Shown: in pieces, positions 38,000-47,640 of the stretch | How positions within the stretch are numbered: the stretch's first letter is position 1 | Layout of the letters: the number at the start of each line of letters is the position of its first letter | NCBI RefSeq assembly: GCF_000182925.2 | Contig: NC_026502.1 | Span: 3,658,001-3,722,000 of the forward strand | Origin: Neurospora crassa OR74A | Lineage: Eukaryota > Ascomycota > Sordariomycetes > Sordariales > Sordariaceae | Direction: 5' to 3' | Length of the DNA: 64,000 nucleotides | Notes under the pieces: generated by a model | What the model was told of the DNA's origin: nothing | Seen by the model: the letters and a program-made list of their open reading frames with translations, nothing else | Databases searched by the model: none | Program-made: the position numbers and the translations under genes

Positions 38000-40080
38000 G
38001 CCTAATTATATACTATTTCTATAAAAATTATAGAAGGGTCGTATTGTTTAGGTTAATCGGAGGGATTTATAGGGGCTTTTATATAGTATAGGGAAGAAAA
38101 TACTTATTTAACAGATATAATATTGCTGTTTAATGTTGGTGTATCTTCGGAAAGCGTAGTTAATAGATTATTAATTAGAGGTAGTGATGGTTTTATAGTT
38201 GTAATACTGGATTCTTTTAATACGTTCCTTAAGCCTTAAGGTACTTATCCTTAAAATAGCAGTAGGATTAAATACTCCTTAATTATATATAATTAGCTAG
38301 TAAAATAACTATTGAAGTTCTAGGGGTATTCTATTAACATTTAATAAATTGTAACAACTTTACACTCAATAGGAGATCTCTAGTATACCTTTTAGGTAAC
38401 GTCTAATTTGTTGGCTATATAGTAGTACTTTAATAGATTAGTACCTATTATATTTATAGAAGTATTCGAACTATTACTCTATTATTACTATTTACTGCGG
38501 GCGTTGCTAAGTAATAAGGAGAATTCGGGTTCGAAATAACATTTCTTCTTTAATACCTAAATATTCTTTTCCTAATAGTTAAAGATAATTTTATATTTAG
38601 GAGACGTCCTATAAATAGCTATTTAGGATTGTATTAGAAGTTTTAATTTCTTATCTTTAATAATTAAGGTTAAAGCTTTATTAGGAATAAAGTTATTATA
38701 GTCCTCCTTAGTTCCAATAGTAATTATTATTTACGAATTTAATGTAGGATCCTAAGGTTGGAAAACTATTAATTTACCCTTCTAAATATTATCTATTATT
38801 TCCTAATACTAATTCTAATAGTAATTACTATTATACTAGTAGCAACGGACTTAGTAAGAGTCTTTATAGCTTTAATTACCTCCTTTACCGCCTCTTCTTC
38901 CGCTTCTACTTTTTATAAAGGAGCCGCTTATATAGCCGCCCCTGTTATTAGTAGCGTTATTCTAATTAGTTATTAATGAATAGTTAATTTGAACTTCCTC
39001 CTTCTATTTTTTCGCTAGTTTTTTGTTAAATTAGGATTGTAGGATCCTTATTTAGTTAAATTCTTCAATTATTTTTTCAATATCTGATTTCTCGGTTAAA
39101 TAGGACGTGGTGGGTATTAAAGTAGTAATTTAGGCTACTAAAGGAGTTTTCTTATAAGAAGGCTAATTGGAATTGTTGTTTGATTTGATTAAGTTGCCTT
39201 TCTTATTAGTAATTACTAATATTTTCTTCTTAATCTAAACCCCGCCGAAGCTATCGTTTAATAAGTTATCCTCTTTATTATTAGGGCTAATACTATTTTT
39301 AAAATTAAAATATTCGTAGATAGTCTTAGTTATATTAATATAGAATTATAACCAGGTTATTTAGTAGACTTTTTCTTTTAGGCCTATAATTATTATAATT
39401 ATTCTTCTAGTTTTCTTAGTAAACTTCTTATAGAAGTTATATATAACTATAAATTGAATAAAATCCTTCTTTTTTTCTAATTACTTTATTAGAAGTACCG
39501 AATGTTTAAATACNNNNNNNNNNNNNNNNNNNNNNNNNNNNNNNNNNNNNNNNNNNNNNNNNNNNNNNNNNNNNNNNNNNNNNNNNNNNNNNNNNNNNNN
39601 NNNNNNNNNNNNNCCTTAATAATCTTTTTTCTATTATAAGGAATTGATTTACTATAGAAGACTTTTAATATAGTAACTTTATTATCCGTCTAATTAGGGT
39701 CTAACGCTAAGAATTCTTACTTAAAATAATAATAGAATTCTTTTTATATTTAAACACCTTTAGTAGTAGCATCTTTCGTTATTTCTTTATAAATCTTTCG
39801 GATATTTAGGGTATACTATTAATATTAAGTATTTAATTTAGTCTTATTAGAGAGGTAATAACTTTAAACCCTATTATTAAATTCCTCTAAATATATAATA
39901 ATATTCTTCCTTTTAAACTTAATTTTAGGCGTATAGTCTTTTACAAAGGAAATTATAAGAGTCTTACCTATTAATATTTGCGTTAAGTATATATTGGATA
40001 GACTTTTAAGTAGGTTATTACTTAAGGGGTTATTATTTAATATTTATTATATTTTATATTTAAATTCCTATAATTAATTG
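38000..40080 (-). pseudogene. gag of element 2, interrupted by an assembly gap
   Basis: On the minus strand about 39,614-40,070 gives gag-like protein text (YLTQILIGKTLIISFVKDY, then IIYLEEFNNRV) ending in the 100-N gap. It continues beyond the gap toward protease. A CCHC zinc knuckle should lie near 38.4 kb but is too altered for me to place with confidence. It is annotated by position and by comparison with element 1. Confidence 0.5.
39514..39613. other. Assembly gap (100 N) inside gag of element 2
   Basis: Exactly 100 N. The gag frame is recognisable on the right side. The true length is unknown because no second copy of this region is in the window. Confidence 0.99.
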
Positions 40081-40099
40081 GACTATTTAAGTATTATAA

Positions 40100-41880
40100 T
40101 ATTTAATCCTAATAATTTTAAAGAAGGATATTTATAATAATTAGAAGGGGTAGAAGTAGGGGTAATAGAATAAGGATTTTAGTAGGTCGGAGGATACTAT
40201 TTAAATTTAAGGCTTTAAGAATAATTAGTCTCTAATTTAGTACAATAAAGTTCTAAAGGCGATTAGATAGGTTATAAAAGAGTAATACGAGAAGGTAGAG
40301 GCTAGGTTTGAAGATTAAGCGAAGAGGTAAATAAGGTATACGAATATAGGGTACGAATAAGGTTAGGTAGATATACTAATAGGTTTTTTATAGTAGGCTA
40401 GTTGTATTCGCTATTATAGTAGTAATTAGGGATTTAATAATAGTTATTCCTATTTAAGTTTGTAAAAGGGTTTCTAAAAAGGATTAGTAATAGGAATTTC
40501 GATAGGATTAGCGAAGGGGTTAGAGATTAATTAGGTTATAGAAATAGGAAAAAGGTAATTTCTAATATAGGGGTAGAAGAAGGAAGAGCAGGATTTAGAA
40601 GGGATAATAAGAATAATTCTAGTACTAATATAGGAGGCTAATCTAATACTTCCTAATCAGTCTATAAAATTAAAACTATAAAAATATTCCTATTGTTTTA
40701 AATCTTATTAATATCGTCTATTCTACTTATATATTATCTAATCTATTTTTTATCCTCCTTTTCTTTCGGATTTAAAGGTTTTTAGTTTCCTTTTAATTAT
40801 TTTCCTACTAATTAAGTATTATTATACCCTCTTTAATTAGAAATTACTATCCGGTTTTCTTCTCTTTTTATTCTTTTAATATTCCTTTCCTCTTTCTTTT
40901 CTTAAATAAAAGGAACTTCTTTAATTCTTATTTTCCATCTTTTCTTCCTTTTTACCTTTATTATCGGTATTTAAGAGTAGTAATTCCTATTTATACCGAT
41001 AATATTATTATTAAAGCCCTTCTAATAAGGATTTATAGTAATTAATTACCTCCTTTTAATTCTTGAAACGTAATAATAGTAATAATTATAATCCTTAAAG
41101 TTTATTTATAATTATTATTAGTATATTACGCGAAGGAAGAGTTCGGAGGTAATAATTAGTACCCTTCCCTCTAAGGACTAATTATAGGCTTTCGAAGAAA
41201 AAGGGTCTAAGTACTATTTGATCTTTCTACGCTTAGGCAGGGGTTATATATTATAGACTTAGGGATATTAGTTCCTAAAGGCCTAAGGTCGATACCTACC
41301 CTAATTTATCGGCGGATTCTTTCGTTACTTATTATTTTCGGATAGTTTTTTAATTAAACTACCGCTTAAATAGCCTATTAATTATCTATTCTATTTTTAT
41401 TTTTATTTAAGTACTATTAATCGGATATTTATTTATTTATTAGGTTATATAATTGAGTTGCTACTATCTAGCAACTTATTTTTTATTTATATTTACTTAC
41501 GTTTAATTATTATCGCTCGGATATTCGTTTATATATTTTTCTTATTAATTATTTATTCTATTATTTATACTCCAACATTATATCCGAATAATAGTTGGAT
41601 AATTATTAATTAATTATATTATTAGCGATTTTAGTACGGCTATTAATATAGTTGTATATCGGATATTATTGAAGGCCCCGGACTATAGTAAATATCTAAT
41701 ACTAAGGATCTTTACACCTTTCTAAAATAAGGCTATTCAAACTTTCTTTATAATAATTAATTAGGCTTTATTAGTAATTATTAAGTAAATTTCAACGAGG
41801 GTAGGAAGTTGCAAAGTTCCTATATTTATTTTAGCTAGTTTAGTATAGGGTTTAATACCTATTTTATCCTTATTACCAAT
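40100..41880. other. Long leader between 5' LTR and gag of element 2
   Basis: About 1.8 kb without gag or pol motifs on the minus strand. On the plus strand about 40,250-40,330 contains a hydrophilic, possibly coiled-coil frame (VIKEXYEKVEARFED). A GC-poor, Lys/Asn-rich frame follows to about 40,650. The remainder (40,700-41,880) is pyrimidine- and AT-rich with no coding signal. Confidence 0.4.
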
Positions 41881-41881
41881 T

Positions 41882-42565
41882 TAAAATAGTGAGAAAACTA
41901 TAATAATAATACTAATACTACTACAACTATTATAAGGACCGTAGTTCTTAAATGTCTAATTAAGTAGAGCTAGGTAGTAAATAATTTTTAAACCTTTCTC
42001 GGAAGGTCGGAATAGGAGGTATTAAACTAAATATAGTTTATTAGCGTTACGTATCTTATTATATAATTTAATATTCAATTTTTAGTAGAAAGTAAGGATA
42101 ATTATCAAATCTTTTAATATTCTTTTTCTAGAAGTAGATAGAGAAACGAGTGGACATTCCCTCGAGAGGGATAAANNNNNNNNNNNNNNNNNNNNNNNNN
42201 NNNNNNNNNNNNNNNNNNNNNNNNNNNNNNNNNNNNNNNNNNNNNNNNNNNNNNNNNNNNNNNNNNNNNNNNNNNAATATAGCGATAAATTAAATATCGT
42301 AATAATCTATTATCTTATCTTCTAAAGTTCGATATCTTCCCCTCCCTTTTCTTTCCTTTTATCATCCTTATTTTTCTACCTCTTCCAATCTATTATCTTA
42401 TTAGGTTAGCCCTTCATTCTTTGTCTTTCGTCCATACTAACTATTCAGATCTGTTTAATCTAGAAAGTGCGTCTTCTGATCTAGTATTCTTGCTAAAAAT
42501 TCGAAAAAAAAGAAAAATTACCGTAGAAAATCAACGCATATGTTCTCGTATGCCACCCCAAATCA
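41882..42565 (-). repeat. 5' LTR of element 2 (right copy, with internal gap)
   Basis: Aligns with 27089-27775. Its inner (left) end is strongly RIP-converted (TAAAATAGTGAG for TGAAATGGCGAG). Its outer (right) 200-270 bp keep ancestral bases, such as TTTGTCTTTCGTCCATAC and AAAGTGCGTCTTCTGATC. N at 42176-42275 replaces the interval matching about 27383-27485 in the sister. Confidence 0.87.
42176..42275. other. Assembly gap (100 N) inside the 5' LTR of element 2
   Basis: The left flank ends CGAGAGGGATAAA and the right flank starts AATATAGCGATAAAT. In the intact sister LTR the same flanks are separated by about 103 bp (27383-27485), so the real gap is probably about that size. Confidence 0.99.
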
Positions 42566-44830
42566 GTATATACAATATACTTTAAAACTTATATTAACGA
42601 GCTCCAGTACCCCGAAGACCACTATAATAAATTTCCGGATTCTAAACCCGAGGAAGAATTTAAGCCCCCTAATTAAAAAGAAGAAGCCGACGAGCCTAGT
42701 TGGGAAGATATTGTAAAGGAAAACCCCAACCGTCGTATCGACCCTAATAATAATAATTTTGAAGGTAAAGTTTTGGGCTACCGTAATATTAATATTAATT
42801 ATAATTAGTATAAGCATTATACCTAATTCCAAAAATTCCTTCCCTTAATAGGAGAATTCTAGAGATTTCGCCGTAATACCTTCAACCTTCCTAATCCAAA
42901 GCCTATTACTCAACATTTATATAATACTCTCAATACTAAACAATATATAGTATTTAATTAACTTATTAGCTATTACTAAACTATTTTAAATAGAAATAGC
43001 CTTAAGTAATTATTTATTTAAATTAATAGCCGTAGTAGTACTGGCAAATCCTACTTTATTTAATTACTATCTTACAAACTCACCGAGATAGCTTCTATAC
43101 ATAACCTTTCAATTTCCGTTATTCGTACTACTCCCACCGGCGTTATAGCTAATAATATTAATAACTATACTATTTATTCTTTTCTACAATTCCCTTTTAG
43201 TAATAGAAAATTAGTTAATTTACAAGGTACTAGTCTTACCTATATATAGAATAAGTTCAGACCGTACAAATATTTTATTATTAATAAAAAGTCTATATTG
43301 GGTATAAGAACTTTGTATTATATTAATATTCGCCTTCGCTAAGCTTTTATTAAAAATTAGGGTAAGAGGTTTGGAGGTGCTAATATCCTTCTTCTTAGGG
43401 ATTTCTTTTAATTGGCGCCTATTAGGTAAAAAACTCTATTTTATTAAGAACCCCTTAAATTTACTAATAATCCTAATACTCTTCTTAAAGCTCTTAGAGA
43501 AGATAATAATCTTAATCGGCTTCCTAATAAAATAGAAGAATAAAGAAGAAAGCGGTTAGCTAGGAAGTTGGACCTTATATAGCGTAGTAGTTGTACTTAC
43601 TATTTTAATTTTAATTGGAGTATCGAATTGAAGTAGATTCTTCGGTAATAAAGTATTGAATAAGAAGTTTTCCGTACGGCTTTAGAAGGACTATAAAATA
43701 ATAACCCTACTATTTGGAATTAGAAAGTATTATCCAATTGTATTAAATTCAAATTATTAATACTTAACTAAGCTAAATTCGATAATACTCTCTAAATCTA
43801 CCTAATTAATACTATAATCAATAAATACAACCTTAGGTATTTAAAATAGCTTAAAAGCCTAACTTTTACTATTAAAGCTACTAATAACCCCGATAATACT
43901 AAAGATATTAAGTATACTAATATTAGTAATTTATATTGCAAATTTATTTATATTAAGGGTAGTAGAGTTATACTTACTGAAAATTTATAGATTAAAGCTA
44001 GCTTTATTAATGGCTCAATTAGTATAATTATTAATATTATATAGGATGGTAATTAATTGTATAATATATAGTAAATTATTACTTTAATATTTACTAGTAG
44101 TATCTTCCTTTTATTAACACTCTTTATTCTTATAATTCCGAAGCTAGCGACCCTCCTTTCGTTATTATAATATATTTTAATTACTATAGAGGATCTAATT
44201 ATTTTGAAGACTTAAATTACCCTAATATTTAAGACTTAGAGTATATTATATTAATATTCTAATTTATTCGAAAGTTTTTAAAAGGAGTTTGCAATTATAG
44301 AAAAACCTAATTCCCTTTAATTATTATATATACTATTACTATACACAAAGCGTAGGGCTAAATATTAGATAAGGTCGTCTATAATATCTCGAAGAAGGAT
44401 TTTGTAGTTGGATTATTATATATAGCCGTCTCTCGTGCCCGTACTATTAATAGTATTATATTTAATAAGAGCTTCAATATAAATACCTTACGGTCTAAGA
44501 ATACTAAGACCTATACCTACCGAACTATAGATATTACTAGACGTATACCCTAACAATTACAGCCGGGCTACCCTCTACCGCCATATTATATTCGTAACCC
44601 GGGTAGTCCTCCAGCTACAAATTGAAGGTTATAGTTCCCTCCTGGGCCGGGGGATATTAATAATAATAATAATGCCGATAATAGCCGGCCGCCCCGTAAA
44701 GTACGTAGTAGACCCTATAGTAGACCCTACGGTAAATTTAAATTAAGACTTTGTAGTAGACCGCCCGGTAGTAGAATTAGTAATACACCGGGTAGAGTTA
44801 ATTTAAGAATTAGATTAAGAGCTAGATTAA
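42566..44830 (+). pseudogene. Helitron RepHel, 3' part: Pif1-type helicase
   Basis: Continues the protein interrupted at 27,088. Walker A appears as SSTGKSYFI near 43,040-43,065. Motif Ia is close to TTPTGVIANNINNYTIYSF (43,127-43,185). Walker B appears as FIINKKSILGI at about 43,273-43,305, where the usual IDEKSM has become INKKS through GAT to AAT and GAA to AAA. A late motif reads TIHKAXG at about 44,335-44,360, followed by FVVGLLYIAVSRARTI near 44,400-44,450, as in the Pif1/RecD C-terminal signature. The tail (44,560-44,940) is Pro/Arg-rich and repetitive. The family unwinds DNA during Helitron transfer. This copy is inactive. A minus-strand ATG frame at 42563-42832 is a shadow. Confidence 0.87.
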
Positions 44831-44945
44831 AAATTAGTTTAAGAGCTAGCAGTATAGTTCCCTTTAATAGAACTAGCTCAGGAAGGCCCCGTAAAAGACC
44901 CCGCAAGAGTACTAATATTAATAATAGACCGCCGTAATTAAGAGG

Positions 44946-45002
44946 AGGATAGATTAGTAAGAGTAGGATAGATTAGTAAGAGTAAAATAAATTAGTAAGA
45001 GC
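44946..45002. repeat. Three tandem 19-bp repeats after the Helitron helicase
   Basis: AGGATAGATTAGTAAGAGT at 44946-44964 repeats exactly at 44965-44983. It repeats a third time with transitions at 44984-45002. Confidence 0.85.
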
Positions 45003-45113
45003 GATATAGCCGAGTAGTTATTACTGTAGTAGATAGATGTAATAATAAATACTATTAAGCGTACCTTCTATATTAATAGCCGTTGCAAATCAAGGTCTTT
45101 ACAATTCTCAATA

Positions 45114-45118
<5 letters not shown>

Positions 45119-45140
<22 letters not shown>
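45119..45140. repeat. (CT)11 microsatellite
   Basis: Uninterrupted CT dinucleotides between the Helitron tail and the next degraded frame. Confidence 0.95.
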
Positions 45141-45144
<4 letters not shown>

Positions 45145-45189
45145 ATTTCAATTTTTTATTACTTTTATTAACTATTAACTATTACTATA

Positions 45190-45720
45190 TTAATTATCTT
45201 TAAAGACGACAATCTCGAACTCGAATAGCGCTTTAATAATATATTAAAAGAAGAAGAAGAATGCTATAATTTACTTGCTTTTAAGCGCTAACGAACTATT
45301 ACTAGTTGGGTTAATATTAAGATAGTATTACCGGTTAAAGATAAATTTCTTTATAAGAAGAAGACTATAGCTATTAAACTTTACCTTCCTATCCAGCTAA
45401 AGTAGTATATTTCCCTCGTTATTAATTATAATTTAGATTATTCTAATTTGGGATTTAGGTAGTTGAATTTTACTACTGGTTTATTAAAAAAAAAAAAAAA
45501 AAAAAGAAAGGAGTTTAACTCGACTTATTCCGCGTACTCTAATTGAATGCCTTATAATATATTCTTTTTCAAAGCAATTGTTAATAGTACTGAGAGATAG
45601 TACGTCTTACGGCGGTCTTACATCTCCTATTCTTTAAAATAGCCCTACGTAGTTAATATTAAAATTGGAAAATGAGAAGGATCTAAGAACGTTAGTAGTA
45701 TAATAATTGAGCGTTTAAAG
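45190..45720 (+). pseudogene. Unidentified degraded coding fragment with a poly-A/poly-Lys tract
   Basis: The plus strand reads as an acidic start (LKEEEECYNLLAF, about 45,245-45,285) followed by KIVLPVKDKFLYKKK and KLYLPIQLK, with stops at former Arg/Trp/Gln codons. A run of 21 A (45486-45506) translates as poly-Lys. I do not recognise the protein. It could be a second Helitron-associated frame or part of an unrelated repeat. Confidence 0.35.
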
Positions 45721-45729
45721 AAGAAATAA

Positions 45730-45828
45730 GGTACAAGTAGGGAATTGAACGTGCGAATTTTCTAGACTTATACTAGTAGTAGTTACGGGCGTCCCTATAA
45801 ACCGCTATACTATAGGCGTCCTTGTAGT
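45730..45828 (-). tRNA. Possible tRNA relic or tRNA-derived sequence
   Basis: On the minus strand a perfect A-box-like TAGTATAGCGG (complement of about 45801-45811) is followed about 50 nt later by a B-box-like GTTCAATTCC (about 45742-45751). The ends pair as TACAAG/CTTGTA. However, eight extra bases separate the acceptor-like arm from the A box and the T stem does not pair. It is at best a decayed tRNA or SINE head. The anticodon cannot be assigned. Confidence 0.25.
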
Positions 45829-46021
45829 ACCCCCGGTAGGGTTGGTAATAGTAGGGTAGTTGGAAGTAGATTATATTAGCTAATTAGAGCGTTTTAAGCG
45901 TGTTTGTTGAGTCTAGTTGGGTTTATAGGTAAAATAATAGAAATATTTATAGAAGAAGTTAGATCTGGTAATGTTTTAGCTAGTATTGTGCCCCTAAGTA
46001 CGAATTCGAAATGCTAAGAAC

Positions 46022-46047
46022 CTTCCCGTGCTTCCCGTGCTTCCCGT
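46022..46047. repeat. CTTCCCGTG tandem repeat (2.9 copies)
   Basis: Two perfect 9-bp units and eight bases of a third. They lie inside a short island (about 45,990-46,175) that has escaped most RIP and keeps TG/CA dinucleotides. Confidence 0.85.
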
Positions 46048-46139
46048 TTTGGCAAATGGATTTAATTGGGTGCATTTCGCTATATGTGGGTCCAGCTTTT
46101 CGCTTCCTAAATGTCTAATAACATGGGCGTTTCTCTGTC

Positions 46140-46172
46140 TTCCTTAGCTACATTTAGGCTCCGGCTAAGGAA
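46140..46172. other. Inverted repeat with 9-bp stem in a low-RIP island
   Basis: TTCCTTAGC (46140-46148) pairs perfectly with GCTAAGGAA (46164-46172) across a 15-nt loop. Its placement between the Helitron coding region and a gypsy fragment invites comparison with a Helitron 3' hairpin. The CTRR end just downstream is not evident. Confidence 0.6.
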
Positions 46173-46369
46173 ATTGTATTTTTAAATTACTAGTATAGGA
46201 AAGAATAAACCGTTCGGAAGTATAAGTAATAATTAAATAATTAGAATTATTGCAAAATATAACGCGAAGGGTAATTGATAAAGCGTAATAGCAATAGACG
46301 GCCCAGGCTAATTAGTATTGTAGAAACCTTAATTTTAGCGTAAGTAATAAAATCTTTATTATTAAGAAA

Positions 46370-46860
46370 TATTAATTAACGAACTACCCTAACAATAAAT
46401 TAGATTTTCTATTAATAAGAATACTTTATTAGATTAAAATAATAAAGGGATTTTCGTATAAATTAGAACTCCTTACTTCTTAATAAGGAAAGAAAGTCTT
46501 TTATATTGAATAGTTAAGACGGGACTTAAACAACCCCCTCCTAAAATAAGTTAAATAGAACCTAGCGGGCGAAATTATTATAGAAGATAGCGAAGAGGAA
46601 TAGGAGGTATATAAAGTAATATCCTTAAAGGTTACGAATAATAAGTTTTAGTACTAAGTAAAGTAGAAAAGTTAGAATTTAAATTTAAAATAGTATTTTA
46701 CCGAAGGTTTTAAAAATGCGGTAGAGAAACTACAAGAATATTATAATAATTATCCCAACAAACTAAGTCCCCCAAACTATCTATAACGCTAGCTTAATAA
46801 GTATATAAATAATTACCCGAATAATAATACGCTAATACCCACGACTCGAAGGGGAATAAT
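46370..46860 (+). pseudogene. Chromodomain gypsy integrase C-terminus (fragment)
   Basis: The plus strand shows the integrase tail (SYKLELL, then VFYIE and LRRDLNNPL). A chromodomain-like segment follows (EDSEEE, EVYKVISLKV, then YFTEGFKNAVEKLQEYYNN and PNKLSPPNYL), ending near TTRRG at about 46,850. Such chromodomains direct gypsy integration to heterochromatin. Everything upstream of the integrase C-terminus is missing, so this is a 5'-truncated copy. Confidence 0.75.
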
Positions 46861-47130
46861 ATATAAAAGGAGGAATTGAGAGATTAAGGTAGATTTATAA
46901 ACGGGTAACCCAGGCTTACAATTAATAAACTAGTGGCGATTGTAGAAATAGATAAATAGTGTAGTAGAATAATTGTTATTCCTAACCCGAAGGTATTTAA
47001 TATACTTAGAAAGTGAGACGTCGTAGGTTTAAAATAGGCTTATAGTAGAAAAATTTTTTCTTTCTTTTTTTTATTTTTTTCTCTTATATTTTTAATTTTC
47101 ATATCGGCTCTAGGGCTAAACTTTTAATTA

Positions 47131-47640
47131 GAAGGGGGGGTAATATTATAGCCTAGAATTATAATTCCTTAGAAAACCCAAGTTACGTACTAGCGCGCCG
47201 CCTTTACGGTGCAGGTATTGTATCTACGGACTAGGTGCAGGACCTACTATAGGTCGCTGGCGCGTAGGTATTTAATTTCGTATAGCTAGCCTACCTTAGG
47301 ACTTCTTTCTTTTCCCTCTTTAACTTTAGTTTTGTATTTGATTTATGCCATATCCTTCCTACGCTAGCCTTCGCTTGTAGATGTGCATGCCCTAATAATA
47401 CGTATAGCCGATATATTTAATTAAAATTACTGAATACCTACTATAAATATAATATAATAGGCTATTTCGCAATAATATATTCGAATTAAGCCTATTATAA
47501 TTACAATTAAGTCGGCTATGTAATATAGAATTACCCTATCCCTATAGGTACCCCCTTATATAAAGCGAATATTAAACCGATTATAATTAAAATAGTAGTT
47601 GTAACCGCTTAAGATGGTATGGGTAGATTGTAAATATACT
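47131..47640 (+). repeat. Polypurine tract and probable 3' LTR of the chromodomain element
   Basis: GAAGGGGGGG (47131-47140) directly precedes TAATATTATAG, consistent with a polypurine tract followed by an LTR start (TG changed to TA). The next 200 bp keep GC-rich patches, such as TAGCGCGCCGCC near 47,193-47,204 and TGGCGCG near 47,259. The LTR end could not be fixed because no second copy is present. Confidence 0.5.

Larger units (their letters stand above)
27089..42565 (-). mobile_element. 15.5-kb Ty3/gypsy LTR retrotransposon (element 2), inserted in the Helitron
   Basis: Direct repeats of about 687 bp lie at 27089-27775 and 41882-42565, the second containing a 100-N gap. GTAT flanks both sides (27085-27088 and 42566-42569), a 4-bp target duplication. 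A fifth base cannot be matched, perhaps because of mutation. The Helitron frame resumes sensibly on the far side, which confirms the insertion. On the minus strand the order from the right is a long leader (41,880-40,100), gag (about 40,070-38,000), protease (about 37,030), RT (about 35,650-35,000) and integrase (to about 33,050). Then follow about 5 kb of further degraded frames before the 3' LTR. Its RT resembles that of element 1, so both are giant members of one gypsy lineage. Confidence 0.87.
23900..44950 (+). mobile_element. Helitron (RepHel type), split by gypsy element 2
   Basis: A plus-strand RepHel coding sequence runs from about 23.9-24.1 kb to 27,088. It resumes at 42,566 and ends near 44.8-44.95 kb, so about 5.3 kb of Helitron coding sequence surrounds the 15.5-kb gypsy insertion. 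In order it shows an N-terminal cysteine/ANNMD module, the Helitron-like N domain, the HUH replication-initiator (Rep) domain and a Pif1-family DNA helicase. Together they support rolling-circle transposition by the ancestral protein. Terminal TC and CTRR ends with the 3' hairpin were not located, so the element limits given here are those of the coding region only. Confidence 0.8.

Noticed and set aside
42563-42832. 89-codon minus-strand ORF
   Set aside because: The plus strand here encodes the Helitron helicase continuation with recognisable sequence, so this ORF is a shadow.
44946-45002. Tandem 19-bp repeats considered as a CRISPR-like array
   Set aside because: There are no spacers, only three copies, and the genome is eukaryotic. 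It is a simple tandem repeat.
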